A program made the translations under genes and the position numbers. Below the pieces are notes generated by a model. The model saw only the letters and a list, made by a program, of their open reading frames with translations. It was not told the DNA's origin and searched no databases. From contig NC_049980.1 of the NCBI RefSeq assembly GCF_000003815.2, forward strand, positions 2,580,566-2,644,565: a DNA stretch of 64,000 nt. Reading direction: 5' to 3'. This DNA comes from Branchiostoma floridae (Eukaryota > Chordata > Leptocardii > Amphioxiformes > Branchiostomatidae). Within the stretch, counting starts at the first letter, position 1; each line of letters opens with the position of its first letter. This document shows positions 49,701-61,700 of the stretch, piece by piece.

Positions 49701-52700
49701 ATAAAACGTTAAATGGGGGTCCCGTGTTTGAGGAGAGCCACACCTCGAGCACGTTAAATATCCCACCACACTTATCGAAACGAGTAGGGGTCCTTCACAG
49801 TGTTAGTGGTTTAAAACCTACAGTCCCATGGCCGCATCTGGGACAATTACTGTCGTATTAAGGTCACCTGAGTGGCGCCGAATGGCAGCTCGCTCCAGAC
49901 CCTTGCGATGTAGCCGCGCCTATTGTAAGCTCCTCGCAATTCAGCCCCTGGTTGCCAAGAGAGAGTAGTCGGGCCATCCAAGAACAAAATTAACGTCATC
50001 TCTACCCAAAGCTTAAGGAACCTGCAGTGCAAGATTCATCATGACTTCAAAATCATCTTATAACGTCTTGCTGAAATGGAGACATGAAAGACTTTTTAAA
50101 AAATCACGAGCTGGCTCGTTGTATACTTCAGTTTGGGTTGTCGCCGCACCTTAAATGTCACGAGAATATACATGGGCAGTTTCTTGTTCTGTTATCGGAA
50201 TCTTTCTTAGTGAATGGGCCGTGAGAGTTATAAATGAGCCGTAGAGCAGACTATCCCATTCTCTACTGTCTGCCGCTGTACGCCGTTCTGTCGAAAGGTA
50301 AAACGACCATCCCCGCATTGACGTGTCACTGGACATACTTAATACAAAAAACAAAGTTAGTCAAACAACTGGATAATGTTTGCAAACTGTCAGACGTTTC
50401 AGACAACATCCGAAGTCTTTCGGCAGTAACACTGCTGCAACAAGCCGCTGACGGAAGATAGTGGATGCTGTCTGAAATGTCATACCGTTTTTAAAAATCA
50501 TCCAATAACTTTTGTATTACCCCATTGCCCGGATATCTAACCTTCATCAACGATAAAACGGCATGTTTTAGAGATTGATCTGACTGCAACTCGATTTCAG
50601 AACACAAAGGTTGCGATCGGCGTCCTGGGAGCACAGGGGGAGCTGCAGCAATACGTCACCGGGAACGAAGGGGTAGGAGCTGGTCGCCCCCCTCCCCATC
50701 ATGGCGGCACTGTGGTGTCTCAGGGGAACCATATCAGAATTTTCACCTCCTTAAGCATTACTAACCACATCCCTAGTCCCACTTTGGAAGAAATCACTTG
50801 CAAATGTTCACAGGGTGAGAGGTCCACAAGGTCAACACTAGTTGTTATGATTTATTCAGAGCATGATGACATAATTATTTCTGGGTCAACTATAATGAAC
50901 TTGCATCTTTAACCAAGGAGTTGGTGTAAATATAAGCATGTTTTTCCTGCCAGAATGCACAGCTGCAGTCAGAAGTTCATCAAGTTTCCCACAATGCCAG
51001 CACGGAAGTGACGCAGTACGTGTCGATGCTAGAAAAGAGGGAGGTCGAATTAGAGGTGAGGAAAACAATAAGGAATCGTGGTGCTACATAATCGTGGTAC
51101 TTCCATAAACTACATGCAACTAGTCTCCAAGCAGACCCTACGGCGCCTTAGAGATAATGGTGCCGCTATACTAAGTCCCTTGTCAGCTTTGATACTATTT
51201 CTAAGGTACCGTAGGGTCTGATTGGAGACTACATGCAACAGCTAACTGCTCCAATACTTATTAACACCTATTCCCAGACCTTTCCCATGTCCTTACGATT
51301 TGACATCTGTTCACATGTCTTAACCTACTGACACCTGTTCCCATGTCCTAACCTACTGACACCTTTTCCCATGTCATTATTCACTGACACATATTCCTAT
51401 AGCTATGTCCTTACCCACTGACACCTGTTCTCATGTCCTAACCCACTGACACCTGTTCTCATGTCCTAACCCACTGACACCTCTTCTCATGTCCTAACCC
51501 ACTGACACCTCTTCTCATGTCCTAACCCACTGACACCTCTTCTCATGTCCTAACCCACTGACACCTGTTCCCATGTCCTAACCCACTGACAGCTGTTCCC
51601 ATGTCCTAACCCACTGACACCTGTTCCCATGTCCTAACCCACTGACACCTTTTCTCATGTCCTAACCCACTGACACCTGTTCTCATGTCCTTACCCCATG
51701 ACATCTGTTCTCATGTCCTTACCCACTGACACCTTTTCTCATGTCCTTACCACTAACACCTGTTTCCGTGTCCGTATCCTTGAATAATGACACCTGCTCC
51801 TATGTCCTAACTGACACCTGTTCTTGTGTCCTCACCCATTGACACCTTATCCCGTGTCCTTACCCACTGACGTCTGTTCCAATATCCTTGAATACTGACA
51901 ACTGATCCTATACCTGGTTCCTATTTCTATAACCTTACCTGACACTTTCTCTCTTCTTGCCTTCTTGTCCTAATCAACAGAAACTTGTTGTCATGTCTCA
52001 CCTACTGACAACAAGTTTCCGTATCCTAACCCACTGACACCCGTTACCATGTCGTCCTTGCCTACAGGCACCTGATCCTATATCCTTGTCTACAGGCAAC
52101 TGTCTCCATGTCCTTTACTATTGACGCCTGTCCCAATGTCCTTGCCTATTGACACCACCTGTCCCCATGTCCTAGCCTATTGACACCTGTCCCCATGTCC
52201 TTGCCTATTGACACCTGTCCCCATGTCCTTGCCTATTGACACCTGTCCCCATGTCCTTGCCTATTGACACCTGTCCCCATGTCCTTGCCTATTGACACCT
52301 GTCCCCACGTCCTTGCCTATTGACACCTGTCCCCATGTCCTTGCCTATTGACACCTGTCCCCATGTCCTTGCCTATTGACACCTGTTCCCATGTCCTTGC
52401 CAATTGACACCTGTCCCTATGTCCTCGCCTATTGACACCTGTCCCCATGTCCTTGCCTATTGACACCTGTCCCCATGTCCTTGCCTATTGACACCTGTCC
52501 CCATGTCCTTGCCTATTGACACCTGTCCCCACGTCCTTGCCTATTGACACCTGTCCCCATGTCCTTGCCTATTGACACCTGTCCCTATGTCCTTGCTCAG
52601 ACCCTGCACCGCAGCCTGGAGCAACAGAGGGAGGAGTACGAGAAGCTCATGCACATGAAGCTAGACCTGGAGCTGGCACTGAAGCATCATGGACTGGAGT

Positions 52701-55700
52701 ACACCACCATACAATATGAGTGAGTTTTGCCCATCGCCTTTCTACCTTTCGTCTTTTAGGGAACAAAAAGCATCAGCCCCTTGTGGAAAGGTCTGAAACA
52801 GATGAACAGCATACTGCATACATTTCGCATTAAACATATCTTTGTTGGTAGGTATAGGTATAGGTTATAAATTCGAAATGAACACAAGAAATAGCAGCCT
52901 ATCAATGAGTGGGGTATATCGGCTGAAAGACCGTAGGCATGTCAGCAAATTATGTCAGCAGATAAGTTTGATAAAACTTCATTAATTCATCAAAGTGTTT
53001 TTGCCTTCCAGTGTGCACGACTGGTCTCCGTCCCACCGCAAATCATCTACTCCAAAGGGCACACCAATCCGTCGTCGCCCCCTCCATGAAATTAACCATT
53101 CCAACAAAAAGAGGAAAGCTGAGCACCCATCACCTGCAGATGGTTCATTCCTGACGGATGAGGCTGCTTATGTCTCTGCAGAAGGCTTCGCTACTGGTGA
53201 GGGGCGCGCTATGCAAACAAGCCACTCTGTCGCTAACGCCGCGGGGTTATCACAGGGTTTCGGAAATCAAGGGTTTCTACCACAGGGTTTTGAATTCCAG
53301 GCTAGTCCTACTGGTGCGGGTGTGAGCGTTAATGGTGTGGGCCATGCTGCTGTTGCTACTGCTTTTTCCCAGGGAATCGCGGCGCACGCTAGTCCGGCTG
53401 ATACCGATGTGTGTGTGCTCCATGCTACAAACACCCATGCGGGTTCTGCTACCGCTGCAGGTATATCCCAAGGTTTAAGAACCCAGGGTACTCTTGCTGG
53501 CTTGGGTGTGAGCGATAGTGGTTCAGAGACCTATGTGAGTTTTGCAAGCGCAGCTCCATCCCGAGCAGCTGGTGCCGGTCATGCTACGCAAACATATGCG
53601 GGTCATCCTGCCGCTAGTCCCGCACACCTACCACAGCTCCCTGATCCCCATACGGGTGCAAGTACGGGTCATGCTAGTTTCTCTGTGGCTGACAGCGTCA
53701 GCCTTCTTCCCTCCGCTCAGCCTGCTGGTTGCGCTGTCTCTCCGGCGTCTGTCATCCCTCCGGTTGCTGCAGTCGTGGCACCTGCTCTGGGTGGTCCAAA
53801 GCGTGTTCTGCTGTCCTCTGGGGAATATTCGGCTGTAGACTCGAGTACTTTTGGTACGAGCCCCGCTTATGACAGTATCAGTAGTACCCCTACTGTCACT
53901 AGTACACCTACTGTCACTAGTACTCCTGCTGTCACTAGTTCCACTGTAGTTACTAGTACCATTGCTGCCACTCGTTCCACTGTAGTCACTAGTTCCATTG
54001 CTGTCACAGGCTCCACTGTAATCACTAATATCCTTCCTGTCACTCGTTCCACTGTAGTCACTAGTACCCTTGCTGTCACTAGTCCCATCAAGGCCACTGT
54101 TTCTTCGCTTGCTGTTGGTAAAGTTGGTACTTTTGATCCATCCTTTTGTCTTACTCCAACGACTAGAAGTGGTGAAAGTACGTCTCTCTCTAGTGGCTGC
54201 AGGACTGTACCCGATACTGAAAGGCTAGAGGGATCTGAACTTGTTAGTCCGCAACGAGTGCTCCTGTCCTCTGACGAATTTGTGGTGGTGGACTCTACTA
54301 CTGAAACTAACACAGTCACTTTTCTCACCGGCAGTGCTGCTGGTACTCGTACTATCAGTGGAGTGACTCCTGGTGTTGCTGATACCGTTACCATTGGTGA
54401 AGGGACTGTATCTGTTGGTACCAGTACCACATGTGGAGTGGCTTCTGGTGCTAGTGGCACCAGTGCCAACGGTGGAATGACTCCTGTTGCTAGTGGCATC
54501 AGTACCACTGGTGGAGTTACTCCTGATACTAGTAGTACCAGCACCTCCGGTGGAGTTACAACTATTGCCGTTAGTGCTGTTACTAATGGTGAAGGGTCTC
54601 CTGGCACTGGTACCACTACTGCAGTTACTCCTATACATGTAGATACCAGAACTGGTACTGTCTGTGGTGTTATTCCAGTTAGTGCCAGTGCCGGCCACAC
54701 CATCGATTCCGTAACTCTCGTGGGAAAAGTGCGGGGTGTACCTTCGTCTGGCCTGTGTGGTCCGGAGCGCATAATTACCCCATCTGGAGAATATGTCTTG
54801 TCTTCTCCAGGTGGAAATATTGACGCTATCGACGGTGCCAGTACCACTATAGATTCCGCGAGGGGTATGGCCGATGCAACACGTGCGGCTGTGCCTGATA
54901 CTAACATGGGAACTGTCATTGCTAGCGGGGCTGCCTACAGATCCCGTGATGTGCTGCCCTCCCCCCACACCCATGATCATCCGCTTTCTGCTTCGGCTCT
55001 AAACGTCGCGCAGTCCACCAAAACCCCGCAAGGTGGCACTGTTGTATTTGGCTCTGCTACACCTGGGGGCAACACAGTTTATATTGGTGAGGGCTATGGT
55101 GCTGCGAACTTTCCAACTTTGTCTGGTGAGAACGTGGTGCCTGCGGAAGATACGGATGACAAAGGGGCTTCAACAACCAGCAGCCAAGTGCGATCGCTAG
55201 GGGGCGCAGTGGTAGAAGGGGGAGCTGCCGAGGATGAGTCCAGAATTGCAGCTGCTGCAACAGTGGACGGTGTAGGAATGCCGCAGGGCTTCAGTGGTGG
55301 TAAGCAGGGTACTTATGGTAAGATAGTAACAGGCTTGCTTGAATCACCGCAGGTTAGCGACGTGTCGCCTGGCGAAGCCCCAGAAGCTGCTGTTGAATGC
55401 ATGCTGACCAGATCATACGCGTCTAAAGTCACTGAGAAGAAACGTGAAATTACTGTACCCGATGACGCCCGAGCCTCTAGTGGTGGCCAAGCGGGTGTTA
55501 CAGACACGGAGCTTGCCGTTGAGTCATTCAGCAGTACATCTGCTGATGCGGTTAGCTATGTAGATGTAGACGGCAACGTAAGCGCAGCTTTTGTAAGCAC
55601 TACGGATGAGGCAGGTGAAAGTTGGAACCCTTTGGTGTCATTAGAAAGTGCTTATTATCAGGGCGTTACCTTGACAAGTGCTGCCCAAGCGGCCACTGCG

Positions 55701-58700
55701 TGTGTCCATCTCGCCGCTGTGGCTAAAGCTGGAGTAAGTAGCTTCATTGTCAGGTCCGATGACGACAACTCGGACGACAGTATGCCTGGTGGCTACGTAC
55801 CCACAAAGATGAACGGTGATACAAAGAACAGACACATGAAGGAAACTACCCCAGCAGCACCATTCCCTACGTCGTCGTTGGGCGTAACAGCGACTTTACC
55901 AGAGATTTTCCCCGGGGTACCACACAGTCCACACTTCGAAGCTACGTCAACCGACGTCAATGAGACCGCATTTGTCATACCGAGCACATCCCGAACTGTT
56001 GGCGGTAAATTGTGCGGTTTTGCCGCCGGTGTCCTTGATGACGATGCAGATGAAAACAATGAGCGAGCAGAGAACAGATTTCCTGATTCAAGCATTCGGT
56101 GCGTCATTTTCCCTGAATCATCATCGCCTGAAAGTGAAGCCATATCCATCGGTAACTCTGACAGTCAGATAATCTGGCAAATGCATTTGTTGCACGGTGG
56201 CATATCAGCTTTTAGGCTTCGGGAAACAATAGCTTACATCGACCAGTTTCCGCAAAATTCTCCTGTAATTCGCATTCAACTCTTTGTCATGGTAAGCAAG
56301 GCTTTAGTTTGATAAATGCAAATTAAAGGTGCCAGTACGAATGGAGTAAGAAGTTCTGTGGGGAGGTACTGCAAGAGAACACATGATAAACTCTGCGTAT
56401 CTTAATTGTTCATATGGTGAAAAAGTAGATTGCAAGCTACCTTTTATTTGCTGTGCCGCTGAGTGTGCGAGTGTCAGCTACATTTTGGTTACATTTTAGT
56501 AAGCTAAGCCATATCTAGGCTCGCTGACTCCAGCCTTGTCAAGGAATGATCAATCCACCGCTTGTGATATAATGTTGCCAACACAGATACAATCAATTAT
56601 ATATTACGATATATTTCACATATAGATAGAAGATGAATCTATAGGAACTGTTGCAAAAATTTGTCTTTTCTACATTCTCGCAGAATCTGGAAGCCAGTCA
56701 GGGTACATCATCACCGAGAGTTACACCATCGATGGAAGCGCGTCACAACAGCGGACACAGCGCGATGAAACGAATGGAACAGCAGGAGGTGTTGGCGATG
56801 GTCAGCTGGTGATAGGTGAAGCTCGAGCCGTTGATGCTCCTGGGCTTTCCGGCCCGAGACGAGTCATGACAGCTTCCGGGGAGTATGTGGTGGCGTCCGC
56901 AACATCCACGGTCCGTTGTAGCGGAGAGGAAGGCGACACGGCCATGGGGCTGACATCAGAAGGCCAGATGGCGACTACGAGGGCCACAGCTGACGATCGC
57001 CCCGGTCTCTCAGGCCCGAAACGCATCCTTACCGCCTCAGGAGAGTATGTCATCGCAACATCCTCGGAAGAGCAGACAACAACTACGACGGCCACAGCTG
57101 AGGACCGGCCCGGGCTCTCAGGTCCGAAACGCATCCTTACCGCCTCAGGAGACTATGTCATCGCAACATCCTCGGAAGAGCAGACAACAACTACGACCGC
57201 CACAGCTGAGGATCGACCCGGGCTCTCTGGTCCGAAACGCATCCTTACCGCCTCAGGAGAGTATGTCATCGCAACATCCTCGGAAGATCAGACAACAACT
57301 ACGACGGTCCAGTCTGAAGATCGACCCTGTCCTTCAGGTCCGAAACGTATCCTTACTGCTTCAGGAGAGAATGTCGTAGTGACATCTTCGGAAGATCAGA
57401 CGAAGACTACAACAGTCAAAGCCGAGGACCGCTCTAGTCTTTCCGGTCCGAGACACGCCTTGACGTCCACAAGGGAGTATGTTGTAATGACTTCGTCTTC
57501 GGATGAGCAAACAACAACTACAACGGCCACACCTGAGGATCGACCCGGTCTCTCAGGCCCTAAACGCATCCTTACCGCCTCAGGAGAGTATGTCATCGCA
57601 ACATCCTCGGAAGAGCAAACAACTACGACGGCCAGAACCGAGGACCGACCCGGTCTCTCAGGTCCGAAACGCGTCCTTACACCTTCAGGAGAGTATGTTG
57701 TAACATATTCGGAAGACCAGACGACGACGACCGTCCAGGTTGAAGATCACCCCGGTCTCTCCGGCCCGAAACGCGTCCTGACGGCTTCTGGGGAGTACGT
57801 CGTAGTAACTTCGTCTGAACACCGTACAGCATCTACAACCAAAGACGGCGTGAGCACTGAACAAGTGAAACGAGGGTCTAATGCTCGTGATGGTGGGATA
57901 GGAAGCTATCTTGGGACTGATGTTGTCGACGCCACCAAATCGACGTCGGGCGGCTACGTCGTTGAGTCGTCAACAAAAGAAGGGGTGTACGAGGGTCATG
58001 GGAAGGCGCAGAAGTATTCAGCTGACGTTATGGAGACGACAACAACAAAACGCCGATCGAAAGGAGGCATCGGCCACTCAGAAGGCCCACCGATATCCTA
58101 CAGTTTACACCAGGAAACCCAAACGGTAAGTCAAACTGTTACTTTCTTATGGTGTACTGTGCTTTAGTAACGTGCTGTGTTCTGGATTGTCCCGATCGGT
58201 ATGCTTGAGATTGTCACCGGGTGCATGTGATGGTAAAGGGAACCCTCTGACGTAGCCGTGGCATGTCCATTTTGGTTTGTTTTGGTTTTGTTTGGTTTGG
58301 TTTAGAAAGAGGACCGTTCCTGCAAAGCGGCGACAGCAGTGATGCCTGTGCAATGGTGCAACGTAGTAGCGGTAATACCCCTGTCTCATTTGTCGAAATC
58401 GATTGGGCGACGATTCTGCAGCAATCGCCCGAGCCTCGCTTATGTAACTATAACTTTATTGCACAAAAATTGTACAAGGTACAAAGTATGGCTTATATGT
58501 AACAAAGACCGTTTTCAGTTGAAAAGTACGCGCAACCCTCTGTCGATCTTAGATATGGTCGATCTTTCATCCATACGCACGGAGATCGTGGATAATGTGA
58601 CAGGGGTATAACCGTCATTCTTACTCTCCCGTCGCAGAGGAAAACTCTGGAGAAAGCTGATTTTGAGGAGGGAAGTGTGCCTTCCCGAGAAATCGTACAG

Positions 58701-61700
58701 GACAGAACAGCGGATTCACTGTCGTTTTCTGGGGACACGCACATGATGAGTGTACGAATGTGGGGAAAATTTCCCACCAAGCGAAGACAGATGGTAACAT
58801 TGTCCTTTTTACAGTTCAGCTGGTGAGCTGGTGGAATGGGTTCTCGACGTGAGATGATATTTTTGATGGTGGCACATGGACATGGGGCCGGTGGTTGTCT
58901 GCATCTCATATCGTTAGTGAAGTCATCGCACAATTTAATGTAGTAGTGTTTTGCGATATAGAGACCTATATACACTGTGGTTACACTATTTTTCCTTATG
59001 CTGTTTCACAGTACGATGGTGATAGCAAGTTTGACCGGGTGATAGGGAGAAAGGGGGTGAACAAACCTGCGTATAGATATCTACAAAATGCGACCTGTGC
59101 TGTATTTAACAGACCGCGGAAAAATTACTAAAAATTAAAAGTGAACATTTTATTTGTATTACAAGAACACCAGTGATAAGATTGTATCAGCGACTTCGTC
59201 AATGGAGTCGAGCGAAACACAGACTTCAAGCACCATCACCAGAATACCGGAATCCAGTGTCAGTGTTTCCACATCCGACTCTACCTCTTCCGGTCCCACC
59301 ACGAGCCCTTCCGGACCCGGTCTCAGCCCTTCCGGATCCAATGCTTCACTACAAACCCTGACAGAGTCCGACAATACTTTGCTGAATTCCCAGATGGCGG
59401 TGCATTTCTGGGGGCGACGTGCTAACAGAAAAAGTTTACCATCGGTAAATGGATTGTGCAATGGTTGGCATGGCATTTTGCGGTGTATGTACAGGTCGGA
59501 AGCTTAAGGAAAATCGGTTCCTCTTGTCCAATAGCCGCTATGATACGAACGATGCCTAAGTTGTTTTACTTGCTGGATTCCAGGTTTTGTGCTCGGAGTT
59601 GCAGGGGCGAATGTCTTCCACCGATCCTAGGAAGAGTATGGTACGAATGCATGAATGCGAGCAGGGTAACACGTCATGCAACCACCGCATTCAGAGTTGG
59701 ACAGAGCGAGGCCTACCAGTACCATAGATATAATTCTATCGACATCGTGTGACAAACTGCACGAAAGTAAAGTGCACTGGTTCCAGTGTCCAAACACGAA
59801 ACCTGCAACATTTGATTTTGTTCCTTTAATAATCATTTCAATTCACCTTCAGGGAACACCGACCTTGTCGGAGTTGAAGGCAGACCGATTTGGAGGGCCG
59901 TTTGCTGGAGACAGATTCACAAGTGACCCCATCACAACCATTACTTCAACCTCTACCTCAACAGAACGCACACGTACCAGCGACGGTGGTGCAACACATC
60001 CTGTCACTGCCACCAGTACCTTCTCAACAACCAATAGAGCAGAGGTGCTACACAAATACTGACTAAACACTTTCTAATGCTACTGTCACTTCAACTTCAG
60101 TAGTCATCCTTCTATTAGTCCCCACCAGGAGAAACGTAGAGGTGCCACATTGCTTGGGACTTGACAGCGCATTTTTGCGGCTTATGTGCCTCTCATTACA
60201 TTGGTGCGTCTTCTGGTATAAATTCGTGGTTCCGTGGAAAGATAGTGGTTGCAAATAGCTGTTTCTGGGGATTTTCTATCCTTTTCCTCTCCAATGCTTG
60301 ACCAATGCCTTTTTCGACGGAATTGTTGTTTTCAGGTTCAAGATATGTCGGAAGCGTCTGCAGAAAAATCCGGTTGGGGGCGCTTTTTCGGGCGGCAGTC
60401 AAGAGTTATCCGATCTATCCAGCACCGCACGCCGTCACACCACGCGTCCGGGTTTCGGCAACTGGAATCTAACTTCTGGGGCAAATCCGTCAGACGGGAG
60501 AATACGCGGACGGTGAACCTGTTTTGTTTTCCCTTCGGGTTCATTGGTGCCGCCATGTTGGTTTTAGACGTCACGGGTCGGCAATCTTGTTTGAACTTCT
60601 CATACACATACTTTCCGCGTATCCCACTATTTCGCTAGTACACGTACGGTCTAGGGCTACACATTTGTGAAACCTGGCCTTGCTTTGCTGTGTTGGGATG
60701 TAGATTTTAGTCTGCAATTTCCACACCGTTTCTTAAGGTGGTGATGGTTTCAACATTGCCTTGATAAATCTCCTTGGGAGTTCCTGGTGAGGCGAATATG
60801 GTACACAATTGGGCAGCACTGGCTGTGTGTCCCGCGCAAACCAATAGATAAATAAATCCGTAGGAATAAATAAATGAATCCGTACTAACATTCTTCAGTG
60901 TCATCTAACACAAAACATTACCTTCAGCAGAACCCGGCCAGTGCTACTGATCTCATAGGCAGGAGCTGGTGGAGTCGTCTGCTGGGTGTGCCCAGCGTTG
61001 CCGCCGTCTCCTCTGTTGACTCAATACAAGGCGTGGTAGGCATCGAATTCGGTTTACCCAGTTGCATAATACTGGTCGATTCTTGTTCGTTAACCGCTGC
61101 TTTGTGGTGCTAGATAGCTTTTCGGTGAATAGAGATGCGAAAGGCAGCAGAACAGCAGCAAGACGAAGGGGAATATGATCTTCTGTGAGTTTGTTAATCG
61201 TGAAACTACGTCATGCCAGTTACGCGGAGGAAGTCCAACTTTCTTACGTACCGTAAGTGTCAATCGCGGTTTCCCGGGTGTAGAGGTCTGTAGATGCCAT
61301 CTCAGATGTGCTGGGAGTAGCTGTCTGTGTTTTGCCTTGATTTCTGCAGTAGCTAAGCCCCGTGCTTGGGTATTTGAAAGTTCTGTAACACATGTGATCA
61401 CAGATTGTATGCATTTCATACATCGTATATAAGTATTTTCAACATGGTCAAATGTAACGTTACATGCTGCTATTTTTCATTCGTTCGTTATTTTTATGCC
61501 TTCTTTTATGTCATATCGTCTTGCAGTATCAACGATTGTACTATTGATGTACACTTATCAGACTAATTTGATTCACAGAATGATCATTTCAAGTTGGTGA
61601 AGCGATGGTGACGTCAACTTGACGATACAGCGTTGTCTTGACTAAAAGTGCATTATTTTGAGATGTTTGAGACGAAATTGTTGTTTTCAGGATCAGGATG

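Noticed and set aside
37195..52719. Nuclear lamin
   Set aside because: Coil 1B lacks the 42-residue lamin insert at the exon 1 boundary, and no Ig-fold tail or CaaX end is found.
53867..54980. Long minus-strand open frames (350 and 251 codons)
   Set aside because: They are antisense shadows of the low-complexity Ser/Thr tail exon; peptides are mere complements of the sense repeats.
56152..56312. Extension of the giant exon to the next stop, or use of the donor at 56291
   Set aside because: The peptide changes character, and the 56291 donor leaves phase 0, which puts the next exon into a frame with a stop after about 40 codons.
61090..61432. Frames of 109 (minus) and 85 (plus) codons in the intron between W-motif exons
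   Set aside because: No motif, no splice support, and the two overlap on opposite strands.
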